DNA from: Vulcanimicrobiota bacterium
GTDB lineage: Bacteria > Vulcanimicrobiota > Vulcanimicrobiia > Eremiobacterales > Eremiobacteraceae
Length of the DNA: 44,253 nucleotides
Direction of reading: 5' to 3'
Assembly (NCBI GenBank): GCA_019237415.1
Contig: JAFAHD010000039.1
Coordinates: 1-44,253, forward strand
Part shown: positions 1 through 9,165 of the stretch, piece by piece
Position numbering within the stretch: position 1 is the first letter of the stretch
Layout: each line of letters starts with the position of its first letter
Position numbers and translations under genes: made by a program
Notes under the pieces: generated by a model
Database searches by the model: none
The model's input: the letters and a program-made list of their open reading frames with translations, nothing else
What the model was told of the DNA's origin: nothing

Positions 1-57
1 CCGTCTCATCAGCGAGGCATGCGATGCCGCCATCGCGTCTTCGTAGATCGCGGACGG

Positions 58-936
58 CTAGGCGAGTTTGAGGCCGCTGGTCGCTTTGCTCTGAACGTCG
101 TGATATTCGATCAACGGCGCAAAACCATCGGCGACAGAATCGCCGCCGAAGGTCGTGAGATAGCGGCACGTCGCATATGCGCTTGACCTCATGTCGTAGT
201 CGACAAGCCAGCGATTATATCGATCCTGCAGCTGCGGCACGTCGATCGGGAACTCAGCGGGCGGATTCATCATGTCGCAGCGCCATGGCTTTGGGGTGAG
301 GCGCGCGCGAAACGATTCTTGCGAGCGGCAGAGCCGGATGTAGAGCGGATCGCAGCCGAACTCTTTGAGCAACGCTTCCGTTTGCGCGTCGTCTGGCGCG
401 AACGGCGCGTTGGTGATGATGAGCCGGTGGCCTGCCGCCGTTTTGTAGGCTCGCGCGCTGAGCGAGCGTGCGGAGACGACCGCACCGATGGAATCGAGGA
501 CCGGATCGGATTGCGGCGCGGCCGGCTTCGGCTTGCCGAACAGCGAGCCTAAAAGACCGCCGAGTCCTCCTCCTTGCGCCTGTCCTTCGGGCTCATCGAT
601 GTCGACGAACATCAAACGTGGCGCATTGAGCACGAGCGCGCCGTATTGGTTGCGCGTGACGAGGGCGTTGAGCTGTCCGTCGGCCGAGCGGAATTCTTGC
701 ACCACAGGTTCGGGCAATGGACGGACGCCGTAGGGATAGCGCTCGCCGCTCTTCTTGCCAGAGCCCACGAAGTCTGCGACCTTGCGCGCGATCTCCAGCG
801 CACATTGTTGGGCGGCTTCGATGCTGTCGTCCGACCAGCCGCGTGCGGCGACGCGGAATTGTTTGCCGTTTCGTCCGACGGCATCGACGCGCGCGCGCGT
901 CCAAAAACGAGCGGTCTTCATAGCGGCAACGTCCAT
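58..936 (-). CDS. hypothetical protein, ~290 aa, no recognised domain
   Basis: Long ORF; alternative start at Met6 (~921). No family recognised. Confidence 0.6.
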   Translation of the reverse strand: MDVAAMKTARFWTRARVDAVGRNGKQFRVAARGWSDDSIEAAQQCALEIARKVADFVGSGKKSGERYPYGVRPLPEPVVQEFRSADGQLNALVTRNQYGALVLNAPRLMFVDIDEPEGQAQGGGLGGLLGSLFGKPKPAAPQSDPVLDSIGAVVSARSLSARAYKTAAGHRLIITNAPFAPDDAQTEALLKEFGCDPLYIRLCRSQESFRARLTPKPWRCDMMNPPAEFPIDVPQLQDRYNRWLVDYDMRSSAYATCRYLTTFGGDSVADGFAPLIEYHDVQSKATSGLKLA

Positions 937-1008
937 CAGGCATGCCCGGGCTTCCTGCGTAGGACGGTTGGTACCCGTATTCGAGCTGACGCCATGCGCG
1001 CGGCGCGT

Positions 1009-2544
1009 CTACGCGTTTCGAAGCAATCGGTCCAGTGAACGGTAACCGATCGCCTCGGCGATATGCTCAGGTTTTACGCTCTCGCACTGCGCGAGATCTG
1101 CGATCGTGCGCGCCACGCGCATGATGCGGTCATGCGCTCGTGCCGAGAGATGGAGCCGCCCCATCGCGGCAGAGAGGAGCGCTCGGCAGCGGTCATCGAG
1201 CGCGCAATGAATGCGGACGACATGCGCTGGCATCGTCGCGTTGGAGCCTTTGTTACCGAGGCGTGCGCGTTGCAGCCCGCGCGCGTTTCGAACACGCGCG
1301 CGGATGGCTGATGACGATTCGGCGCTCGGGCGGCCGCCGATGTCCTCATACGGCACGCGCGGCACTTCGACGTGCATATCGATGCGATCGAGCAGCGGAC
1401 CGGAGATCTTCGACAAGTAGCGTGCAACAGCAACGGGAGAACAGGAACAGCCGTGCAGCCCGTCTCCCTGGTAGCCGCACGGACACGGATTGAGACTTGC
1501 GATGAGCATAAATGCTGCAGGGAACGTCACTGCGCGGCCTGCCCGGCTGATGCTAACCGCGCAGTCCTCGAGCGGCTGGCGCAGCACTTCGAGTGCCGAG
1601 CGCTGGAACTCCGCGAGCTCGTCGAGGAAGAGCACGCCGCGATGCGCGAGGGAGACCTCGCCTGGACGCGGCGCCGATCCGCCGCCGGCAAGCGCGATCG
1701 CGCTGACTGTGTGATGCGGGGCGCGAAATGGCCGCACCGATACCAAACGCGAACGGTCGCGCAGCAATCCACTCACGCTGTAGAGCGCAGTGACGTCGAG
1801 CGCTTCGTCGGGCGTCATCGGCGGCAAGATCGACGGCATGCGCCGCGCGAGCATCGTCTTGCCGCTGCCCGGCGGCCCGACGAAAAGGAGGTTGTGACCG
1901 CCGGCTGCCGCGATCTCCATCGCGCGTTTGGCGCGTGCCTGGCCGCGGACATCTTGCAGGTCCTCGGCGAAATGCGGCTCGGGTGCGTCGCGCTCCAATG
2001 CCGCGCCGGACGACCCGATGCCGGCCGGTCCCCGGCCGAGCACGACGTCGACTGCCTGCATGAGCGTGTGCACCGGGTATAACGTGAGGCCAGCCACGAG
2101 CGCAGCTTCCTTTAGATTGTCCGCCGGCACGATGAGACGCTTGTGGCGCGACCGCTTCACGGCCATCGCGATCGGCAGCACGCCGCCGACCGGTTTGACC
2201 GACCCGTCAAGCGCGAGCTCGCCCAGGGCGACCACGTCGCGCAGCCTGTGCGCATCGATCTGCTGGTCCATGGCGAGAATCGTGAGCGCGAGCGCGATGT
2301 CGAACGCCGCGCCTTCCTTGCGCACGGCGGCCGGCGCCAAGTTGACCACGACGCGATACGTCGGAAATAAGAAACCCGACGAGCGGATCGCCGCGTTGAC
2401 GCGCTCTTTCGATTCCTGAATGGACCGGTCGGCCAACCCGACGATGTGGATGCCGACATCAGTGGTCGGAATGCCGACGACTTCCACGCGCACGATGTAC
2501 GCTTCGATGCCGCGCACCGCGCCGCAGTAGCCGATCGCAAGCAT
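1009..2544 (-). CDS. comM: YifB/ComM family Mg-chelatase-like AAA+ ATPase
   Basis: MLAIGYCGAVRGIEAYIVRVEVVG N-terminus, Walker A GPPGSGKTMLARRMPSILP, FRAPHHTVS and NPCPCGYQGD motifs; start set at Met6 of the ORF. Confidence 0.93.
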   Translation of the reverse strand: MLAIGYCGAVRGIEAYIVRVEVVGIPTTDVGIHIVGLADRSIQESKERVNAAIRSSGFLFPTYRVVVNLAPAAVRKEGAAFDIALALTILAMDQQIDAHRLRDVVALGELALDGSVKPVGGVLPIAMAVKRSRHKRLIVPADNLKEAALVAGLTLYPVHTLMQAVDVVLGRGPAGIGSSGAALERDAPEPHFAEDLQDVRGQARAKRAMEIAAAGGHNLLFVGPPGSGKTMLARRMPSILPPMTPDEALDVTALYSVSGLLRDRSRLVSVRPFRAPHHTVSAIALAGGGSAPRPGEVSLAHRGVLFLDELAEFQRSALEVLRQPLEDCAVSISRAGRAVTFPAAFMLIASLNPCPCGYQGDGLHGCSCSPVAVARYLSKISGPLLDRIDMHVEVPRVPYEDIGGRPSAESSSAIRARVRNARGLQRARLGNKGSNATMPAHVVRIHCALDDRCRALLSAAMGRLHLSARAHDRIMRVARTIADLAQCESVKPEHIAEAIGYRSLDRLLRNA

Positions 2545-2576
2545 GCAGCCGCCTATCACGGCGGCCGCACGTCACG

Positions 2577-3266
2577 TCAAGTGGGCGTCGGCGCTATCGG
2601 TGTCGGCAGCGCCGTCGGCGGCGGCGGCGTGCGCGGGATCGACGGCAGCACCGGGTAGGGCTTCACCGGAACGGACACTGTCGGCGCGGGCGACTCCGGC
2701 GTCGCGCCGAGGGGCTCGGGCGTCGTACCCAGCGGCTGCCTCGTCGGCACCGGCGTCATCGGGCGCTGCGGCGCGGTCGGCGGTGGACGGACTCCGGGCG
2801 CGTACTGCTGACCGGATTGCTGATACGAGTTCATACACTGTTCAAACACTTTGTCGAATTCGTTGCGCCGCGACTCCTCTTCGTTCTTCCGATTGCGCTT
2901 GCGAATGCCGCCGGCGACGGCGCCGATCGCAGCGCCCCATGCAGCGCCGCCGCCTGCATTCCCGCTCCAGCCGCCGACGAAAGAGCCGGCGAGAGCTCCG
3001 CCTGCAGCTCCCTCGAGGGCGCCTGCTCCGTGGCTTGATCCGCCGGAATACCCCGACCGCTGCTGCGCCACATTGGAGCAACGCTCATATTGGTTTGGCG
3101 GCGGATTATATGAATAACGCTGCTGGCTGTAGCCGGATTGTCCGTAGCCCTGTGCGAGCACGTCGACGCACAATGCGATAGCCAACGTGAGGCTGATCGC
3201 AGCGACCAAAAAGGCGCGCAGCCGCGCGCTCTTACTTGTTGCCACGTTTGGCCGCATCGATCGCAT
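2577..3266 (-). CDS. secreted glycine-zipper protein with proline/threonine-rich tail
   Basis: Signal peptide-like N-terminus; GAGALEGAAGGALAGSFVGG...GAAIGAVAGG glycine zipper. Confidence 0.65.
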   Translation of the reverse strand: MRSMRPNVATSKSARLRAFLVAAISLTLAIALCVDVLAQGYGQSGYSQQRYSYNPPPNQYERCSNVAQQRSGYSGGSSHGAGALEGAAGGALAGSFVGGWSGNAGGGAAWGAAIGAVAGGIRKRNRKNEEESRRNEFDKVFEQCMNSYQQSGQQYAPGVRPPPTAPQRPMTPVPTRQPLGTTPEPLGATPESPAPTVSVPVKPYPVLPSIPRTPPPPTALPTPIAPTPT

Positions 3267-3558
3267 CGAACAGCGTCATGGACTGGTGCGCCGTGCACAC
3301 CTCCATGACGCGCGACGTCGCCAATTCCAAGCCGCTCGTGTTGAGCACCGTCGCGCCTTGCTTGCCGGCGAGATAGCCCCAATAGAACATCATGATGGAC
3401 GAGCGATCCAAGACATCCGAGGCGAGCATGTCACCGCAGGTGACCTTCATGAGCTGAATCGCGGGATTGGGCGAGCGCGCCGGCGTTGTCGCTGCTGCGG
3501 CTGCGGTGCTCGCGGCGATCAGAACGGCGAACACCAACGACGACAAGCGTGCGACCAT
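3232..3558 (-). CDS. HdeA/HdeB-like periplasmic protein
   Basis: Signal peptide, VTCGDMLASDVLDRSSIMMFYWGYLAGKQGA...VMEVCTAHQSMTLFDAI resembles the HdeA/HdeB family with its two-Cys layout. Confidence 0.6.
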   Translation of the reverse strand: MVARLSSLVFAVLIAASTAAAAATTPARSPNPAIQLMKVTCGDMLASDVLDRSSIMMFYWGYLAGKQGATVLNTSGLELATSRVMEVCTAHQSMTLFDAIDAAKRGNK

Positions 3559-3715
3559 ATCGTCTCCTTCTTGTGAACGGACCGTTTGCGGGTGGTTGGA
3601 CGCCCGCCGTCCCGAACCTGTGCGTAGCTAGCATGTCGCGGGAAATCGGCGGGCGGCGGGTGAACCGTCGCGCCAGACAACCAAGGTTTCGATTCAGGAA
3701 AGGAAAGACAGTCAT

Positions 3716-4192
3716 ATGTTGACTCGCCTTACATTCGTGGCTCTTGTCGCATTGGTGCTAGCCTCAGCCAGTGTACCAGCGCGAGCCGACACCGCGACGT
3801 ATGACCAACAGAACGTGCGCGCGCTGTTCACGCAGTTCATCGGTCTGCAGAACCAACACAATCTTGCCGGCGTGCAAAAGCTCCTATGGAACGACCCGAA
3901 CCTCGTGTGGTTGACGATATCCGGGCCTGTCTTCGGCTATGACGCGGTCTCGGCTCACCTGCAAAAGCTGTTCAGCGGCGTCTGGAGCGCAACGCCCGAT
4001 TATACGAACACCCACGTCACGCTGCGCAGCGCGACCACGGCCGACGTCATCGCGCCTATGAACATCACCGCCACGGTTTCCGGCACGCCGTACAGCGCGA
4101 AAGCCATCGTGGTCACGACGTGCACGAAAACGAAGGATGGCTGGAAGGTCGCCGGCGTGATACCGGTATCGGCAGCCGTCAAGAACTACTAG
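3716..4192 (+). CDS. secreted NTF2-like (SnoaL-type) protein
   Basis: Signal peptide followed by NTF2-like sequence (VRALFTQFIGLQNQHNLAGVQKLLWNDPNLVWLTISG). Confidence 0.55.
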   Translation: MLTRLTFVALVALVLASASVPARADTATYDQQNVRALFTQFIGLQNQHNLAGVQKLLWNDPNLVWLTISGPVFGYDAVSAHLQKLFSGVWSATPDYTNTHVTLRSATTADVIAPMNITATVSGTPYSAKAIVVTTCTKTKDGWKVAGVIPVSAAVKNY

Positions 4193-4233
4193 AGATCGGA
4201 TAATTTCGGTCGCGCTAGCGAACGATGGGCGAG

Positions 4234-4270
4234 GGCGGGAGCGCTGGGCGGCGCCCCCGCCTTAGTTTTT
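4234..4270 (+). terminator. Rho-independent terminator
   Basis: GGCGGGAGCGC-tgggcg-GCGCCCCCGCC stem followed by TTAGTTTTT. Confidence 0.75.
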
Positions 4271-4295
4271 GAATAAATGAGATTGGGATTATACT
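4269..4295 (+). promoter_or_regulatory. putative sigma70-like promoter
   Basis: TTGAAT-N15-TATACT; followed by CTGAGA...TCTCAG hairpin in the 5' UTR (4294-4316). Confidence 0.4.
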
Positions 4296-4332
4296 GAGAG
4301 CGCAACGCATTCTCAGCCCGCCTTCGTACAAT

Positions 4333-5013
4333 GTGTGCGGAGGTCCAATTTCGATGAACACAAAGAACTACCAAGCGATCGCCCGGCCGCTCGTCGCAGC
4401 AGCCCTTGCGCTGATCGTCGCGCTTTCGATGGCGCGTCCGGTGCGCGCCGACGGCGCGGCTTCGACGCGCAACATCATCCTCGGCGCGGCGGCGGCAATC
4501 GCCGGCATCGTCATCTACGAAAACGTGCACAACAAGAACGTCGCGCATAACACGGTGGTCGGCTACACGCCCGACGGCGGGACCGTGTACGCGGATGGCC
4601 GAGTCGTGTATCCGAACGGCCAAGTGCTTTACACCGGCACGAACGGCGCGCCATGCTCGTGGGATGGATCGGAGCAGTACTGCGGAGCCAATCCGACGGT
4701 GTACTATCCGAACAACAACTACCCGCAGCCGGGATACGGATACTCGAATTATCCGGCCTACCAGCCGGCGTATACGTATCCGACGTACAACTACCCGACC
4801 TACACGCCACCCACGTACAGCTATCCGAGCTACATGTACAGCACGACTCGGACCGTGCGCGATACGGACGACCGTTACAATGCAAGCGCCCGCTACAACG
4901 TCCACAATAACGGACGCAACGGCAACCAGTGGAACGGCAATCGCGGAAATGGCAACGCCAACGGGCCTGGGCACAACGGCGATAATGGCCGGCACGACGG
5001 CGACGATCGCTAA
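4333..5013 (+). CDS. secreted low-complexity protein, Tyr/Pro-rich repeats plus Asn/Gly-rich tail
   Basis: ORF with signal peptide; YPxY-type repeats and HNNGRNGNQWNGNRGNGNANG tail; the next ATG at 4354 (MNTKNYQ) is a likely alternative start. Confidence 0.7.
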   Translation: MCGGPISMNTKNYQAIARPLVAAALALIVALSMARPVRADGAASTRNIILGAAAAIAGIVIYENVHNKNVAHNTVVGYTPDGGTVYADGRVVYPNGQVLYTGTNGAPCSWDGSEQYCGANPTVYYPNNNYPQPGYGYSNYPAYQPAYTYPTYNYPTYTPPTYSYPSYMYSTTRTVRDTDDRYNASARYNVHNNGRNGNQWNGNRGNGNANGPGHNGDNGRHDGDDR

Positions 5014-5033
5014 CGGCTAGGGCATTCGCAAAG

Positions 5034-5069
5034 CGCCGGGCGCCACTCGCGTCCGGCGTTCGTTTTTTC
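5034..5069 (+). terminator. Rho-independent terminator
   Basis: CGCCGGGCGC-cactc-GCGTCCGGCG stem followed by TTCGTTTTTT. Confidence 0.75.
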
Positions 5070-5187
5070 CGCTTTTTTCGTACGCACCGTTCCCGGGAAT
5101 TGCTCAAGCGCGCCTCGTAGTGCCCGCCAGTGGCTGATCTGCAGATGTCATCATTGCCTTTAGGTCGGCTTAAAGTAGCACGTGCCT

Positions 5188-5232
5188 GCTATCCACATAT
5201 CCACACAAAGGATGCCGGGCTGTGTGGATAGC
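5188..5232. promoter_or_regulatory. inverted repeat with DnaA-box-like 9-mers
   Basis: GCTATCCACA ... TGTGGATAGC perfect 10-bp arms; second overlapping ATATCCACA. Confidence 0.5.
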
Positions 5233-5241
5233 GCGGGGCGC

Positions 5242-5257
5242 AATCGTTCGAACGTTT
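5242..5257. promoter_or_regulatory. LacI-family-like operator palindrome
   Basis: AATCGTTCGAACGTTT with perfect CGTTCGAACG core, directly upstream of a sugar ABC operon. Confidence 0.4.
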
Positions 5258-5309
5258 ATGCGAGCCGTATCGGCCCGCAGGACGCACGCACTACGTATCG
5301 GAGGACCAC

Positions 5310-6251
5310 TTGCGACGTAATTCCGCCGCGGCAGCCTTGGCGGCAACCCTCATTCTGCTCGTGTCCGGATGCGCCAAGAGCAACGCGCCGACGAGCACGC
5401 CCGCGTCAGGATCCAAGAGCATCGGCGTTTCGCTGCTCGACTTGCAAGCGCAGTTCTATCAAGCGATGGAGCAAGGCATGAAGGACGAGGCGGCCACCTA
5501 CGGCTACTCGATCGTCTTCACCGACGCCAATCACGACCAGGCCAAGCAGACATCGCAGGTCGAGGACTTCATCAGCAAACATGTCGATGTCATCATCTTG
5601 TCGCCGGCGGATTCGAAGGCTGTCGGCCCCGCGATCGTCGAGGCCAACAGCGCGAACATCCCGGTGTTCACCGCGGACATCGCCAGCACCGCCGCGCGTG
5701 GCACGGTCATCTCGCACATCGCCTCGGACAATATCCAAGGGGGCAAAGTCGCCGCCGACCTGCTCGGTGCGGCGCTGGGCGGCCGGGGAGACATCGCGAT
5801 CATCGACGAGCCTGAAGTGACGTCGGTCCAGGATCGCGTCAAAGGCTTCAAAGACGAGCTGGCGGCGAAATATCCGGCCATTCGCATCGTCGCAGATCAG
5901 ACGGCTGGCGGCGAGCGGGCGCAAGCGGCGTCCGTCACCGACAATCTGCTGCAACGCTTTCCGAACCTGAACGGCATCTTCGGCATCAACGACGACTCGG
6001 CGCTCGGCGCGCTGGCAGCGGTCAGATCCGCGGGCAAGGTCGGCAAGATCAAGATCGTGGGCTACGACGCCAATCCGGAAGCACGCAAGGCCATCGATGC
6101 GGGCGAGATGGTCGGCGATCCCGAGCAGCATCCGGATCAGATCGGCAAGCTGACGATCGACACCATTCACGACTATTTCTCGGGAAGCACGCCACCGTCG
6201 CGCATACCGGTGACGGTCGGTTCGTACACGGGGCCAGCGCCGGCGAAATAA
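5310..6251 (+). CDS. sugar ABC transporter substrate-binding lipoprotein (RbsB-like)
   Basis: Lipobox LLVSGC; periplasmic-binding-protein type 1 fold sequence (ISHIASDNIQGGKVAADLL, GIFGINDDSALGALAA). Confidence 0.9.
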   Translation: MRRNSAAAALAATLILLVSGCAKSNAPTSTPASGSKSIGVSLLDLQAQFYQAMEQGMKDEAATYGYSIVFTDANHDQAKQTSQVEDFISKHVDVIILSPADSKAVGPAIVEANSANIPVFTADIASTAARGTVISHIASDNIQGGKVAADLLGAALGGRGDIAIIDEPEVTSVQDRVKGFKDELAAKYPAIRIVADQTAGGERAQAASVTDNLLQRFPNLNGIFGINDDSALGALAAVRSAGKVGKIKIVGYDANPEARKAIDAGEMVGDPEQHPDQIGKLTIDTIHDYFSGSTPPSRIPVTVGSYTGPAPAK

Positions 6252-6256
6252 GCGAC

Positions 6257-7762
6257 ATGCCGATCGCGCAGGCCGCGCCGTACCTCGTCCTGCGCGGCAT
6301 TTCGAAAAGCTATCCCGGCGTGCGCGCGCTTGACGGCATCGACTTCGATGTGCGCCCGGGCGAAGTGCACGCGCTCGTCGGTGAGAACGGCGCCGGCAAA
6401 TCCACGCTCGTCAACATCCTGTCCGGCGCGGTCGCGGCGGACGCGGGTAGCATCGAGATCGACGGACGCACCGTCACGCTCTCATCGCCGCGCCAGTCGG
6501 AGGCGCTCGGCATCGCCGTCATCCATCAAGAGTTCAATCTCGTGCCGCAGCTGACCGCGGCAGAGAACATCGAGCTCGGTCACGAGCCGTTGCGCGGCAT
6601 GGTGATCGACACGCGCGAGCTGCACGTGCGCGCAGCGGCGGCGCTGGCGCGCTTAGGCGTGACCGTGCCGCTCGACGCGCCGGTGCGCACCCTGTCGGTC
6701 GCGCAGCAGCAGATGATCGAGATCGCCAAAGCGCTGTCGGTGGAGGCGCGCATCATCTTCATGGACGAGCCATCGGCGGCGCTGACCGGACAAGAGGTCG
6801 ATCGCCTCTTCGCGATCATCAAAACGCTGACCGCGCATGGCGTCGGCGTCGTCTACATCTCACACCGGCTCGAGGAGGTCTTCGCGATCGCCGACCGCAT
6901 CACGGTGTTGCGCGACGGCCGGCTGATCGCGACCAAAGAGCGCGCCGACATGACAAGCGACGAGGTCATCACGCTCATGGTCGGGCGTGCTCTCGAAGCG
7001 CATTTCCCGACGCTGCCGCCCGATCCGCCGCATACGACGCCCCTGCTCTCGGTGCGCGGTCTGACCACGCGCGGCCGTCTCCAAGACGTCGATTTGGACG
7101 TCTACGCCGGCGAGATCTATGGGATCGCGGGTCTGGTCGGCTCCGGACGCACGTCGCTTTTGCGCGCGATATGCGGCGCAGACCGTTACGATTCGGGCTC
7201 GGTCACGCTTGGCGGCGCAGTGCTCCACTTGCGGGGGCCGCACGACGGCATCGCCGCGGGATTGGCGCTGGTGACCGAGGATCGCAAGTCGCAGGGCCTT
7301 ATCCTTGGCATGTCCATCCGCGAAAACGTCACGCTGCCCCACCTCGAGGATTTTGCGACGCTCGGCGTCATCGACCGGCCGAAGGAGACGACAGCGGTCG
7401 CGACGCTGTCGGCCGAGCTGCACGTGCGCTCGCGCTCGATCGAACAAGCGGTGCGCTCGTTATCGGGCGGCAACCAGCAAAAGGTCGTGCTCGCCAAGTG
7501 GCTGCTCGAACGCGCGACGCTGATCTGCTTCGACGAACCGACGCGCGGCATCGACGTCGGCGCCAAGGCTGAGATCTACGATCTTATCGTCTCGCTCGCC
7601 AAAGGCGGCACCGGGATCATCATGGTGTCGTCCGAGCTGCCCGAAGTGCTCGGCATGTCGATGCGCATCGGCGTCATGCACGGCGGGCGTATCGTGCGCG
7701 AATTCGCGCGCGGTGAAGCGACGCCCGAGACCGTCATCCGCTTGGCGACGGGAGCGGCATAG
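6257..7762 (+). CDS. sugar ABC transporter ATP-binding protein, two NBDs (RbsA-like)
   Basis: Two ABC modules: GENGAGKSTLVNILSG and ...LSGGNQQKVVLAKWL, DEPTRGIDVGAKAEIY. Confidence 0.95.
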   Translation: MPIAQAAPYLVLRGISKSYPGVRALDGIDFDVRPGEVHALVGENGAGKSTLVNILSGAVAADAGSIEIDGRTVTLSSPRQSEALGIAVIHQEFNLVPQLTAAENIELGHEPLRGMVIDTRELHVRAAAALARLGVTVPLDAPVRTLSVAQQQMIEIAKALSVEARIIFMDEPSAALTGQEVDRLFAIIKTLTAHGVGVVYISHRLEEVFAIADRITVLRDGRLIATKERADMTSDEVITLMVGRALEAHFPTLPPDPPHTTPLLSVRGLTTRGRLQDVDLDVYAGEIYGIAGLVGSGRTSLLRAICGADRYDSGSVTLGGAVLHLRGPHDGIAAGLALVTEDRKSQGLILGMSIRENVTLPHLEDFATLGVIDRPKETTAVATLSAELHVRSRSIEQAVRSLSGGNQQKVVLAKWLLERATLICFDEPTRGIDVGAKAEIYDLIVSLAKGGTGIIMVSSELPEVLGMSMRIGVMHGGRIVREFARGEATPETVIRLATGAA

Positions 7763-7763
7763 C

Positions 7764-8819
7764 GTGGCCGGCGCGTTACCGCCGACCGCACAAAGCGTCG
7801 AAGCGGGCGAAGCCGCCGCCGCGCAGGCCGCGGCGCGCGCGCGGCGCACCGCAGCGATTCGCGCAGCAGGGCTCATCGCCGGACTCGCGGTGCTGCTCGG
7901 CATTCTCAACGCGCTCACGCACGGCGATTTTCTCGCACCGGGCAACGTCGTCAACGTGCTGCGTCAGATCTCGGTCAACGCGATCCTTGCATCCGGCCAG
8001 ACGTTCGTCATCATCACCGCCGGCATCGACTTGTCGGTGGGATCGCTCATCGCGCTGACCGGCGTGCTGATGGCCGGCGTGCTAGGGGCAGAATCTTCGA
8101 TCGCGCTCGGCGTGATTCTCGCGACGCTCGTCGGCGTGAGCGTCGGCGGTGCAGCCGGTGCGATCAACGGCCTGCCGGTCGTGCGCTTCAACTTGCCGCC
8201 GTTCATCACGACGCTGGCGATGATGCTGATGGCGCGCGGCGCGGCCTTCCTCTACACGGGCGGCAAGCCGATCGAGATCGACAACCCGGCGTTCAATTAC
8301 ATCGGCAGCGGACTCATCGGCGTGGGACATGCGTTCGGCATTCCGGGCGTACCGGTACCGGTCATCATCATGCTGGCGATCGTCGCCGCGGGCCACTTCA
8401 TGCTCACGCGCACGAGGTTCGGACGCTACGTCTATGCGATCGGCGGCAATGAAGAGGCGGCGCGCCTGTCGGGCGTCAACGTGTTCGCCGTCAAGCTGAG
8501 CGTCTACATCATCTCCGGTGCGCTGGCGGGTATCGCGAGCCTGCTGCTCGCAGGCCGCCTCAATTCCGGCATCCCGCAGTCGGGCCAGGGATACGAACTG
8601 CAGTCGATCGCGGCCGTCGTGGTCGGCGGCACGTCGCTGGCGGGCGGACGCGGCTCGCTGGTCGGCACGTTCGTGGGCGCTTTGCTCATCGGCATGCTGT
8701 ATAACTTGATGAACTTGCTGAACGTCCAATCCTATGCGCAGGATGTCGTGCTGGGCGCGGTGATATTAGCTGCGGTGCTGCTCGATGAACTGCGCAGGCG
8801 CTACTTCACGTCAGGATAA
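7764..8819 (+). CDS. sugar ABC transporter permease (RbsC-like)
   Basis: GTG start just after rbsA-like stop; ITAGIDLSVGSLIALTGVLMAGVL and GGTSLAGGRGSLVGTFVGALLIG motifs. Confidence 0.93.
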   Translation: MAGALPPTAQSVEAGEAAAAQAAARARRTAAIRAAGLIAGLAVLLGILNALTHGDFLAPGNVVNVLRQISVNAILASGQTFVIITAGIDLSVGSLIALTGVLMAGVLGAESSIALGVILATLVGVSVGGAAGAINGLPVVRFNLPPFITTLAMMLMARGAAFLYTGGKPIEIDNPAFNYIGSGLIGVGHAFGIPGVPVPVIIMLAIVAAGHFMLTRTRFGRYVYAIGGNEEAARLSGVNVFAVKLSVYIISGALAGIASLLLAGRLNSGIPQSGQGYELQSIAAVVVGGTSLAGGRGSLVGTFVGALLIGMLYNLMNLLNVQSYAQDVVLGAVILAAVLLDELRRRYFTSG

Positions 8820-8826
8820 GGAGCAT

Positions 8827-9165
8827 ATGGCGGAGCAGGTCTGGGAACGCCTCGATCCGATGGTGGCCCGCTGGAAGAAATTCACTGGACCCGACGACGC
8901 CGAACGGCTCGCCGCCGTCGAGCATTCGCTGACGCCCGAACTGCAACGCCTCATCAAGGAGTTCGACGAAGTGCACGCCGACATCGACACCTACGTGGCG
9001 GCGCTCGAGAAGAAGTACGGCGTGTTTGAAACCGGTGATCTCGGCGCTGACGCGGCGCCTGAAGCCAAAGACGTCACGCGCCATCAAAGCCTGCTCGCGC
9101 TTCGTCGCGCGTACGACGACGCGTCAGCAGAGCTCGAGGATCGCGAGGCGACCGGAGAAGCCTAG
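8827..9165 (+). CDS. small hypothetical protein linked to ABC operon
   Basis: ATG with SD-like aaggag upstream; helical/coiled sequence. Confidence 0.65.
   Translation: MAEQVWERLDPMVARWKKFTGPDDAERLAAVEHSLTPELQRLIKEFDEVHADIDTYVAALEKKYGVFETGDLGADAAPEAKDVTRHQSLLALRRAYDDASAELEDREATGEA

Noticed and set aside
5188-5257. Replication origin
   Set aside because: DnaA-box-like 9-mers are present, but no dnaA/dnaN/gidA/rnpA-rpmH context and no AT-rich unwinding region.
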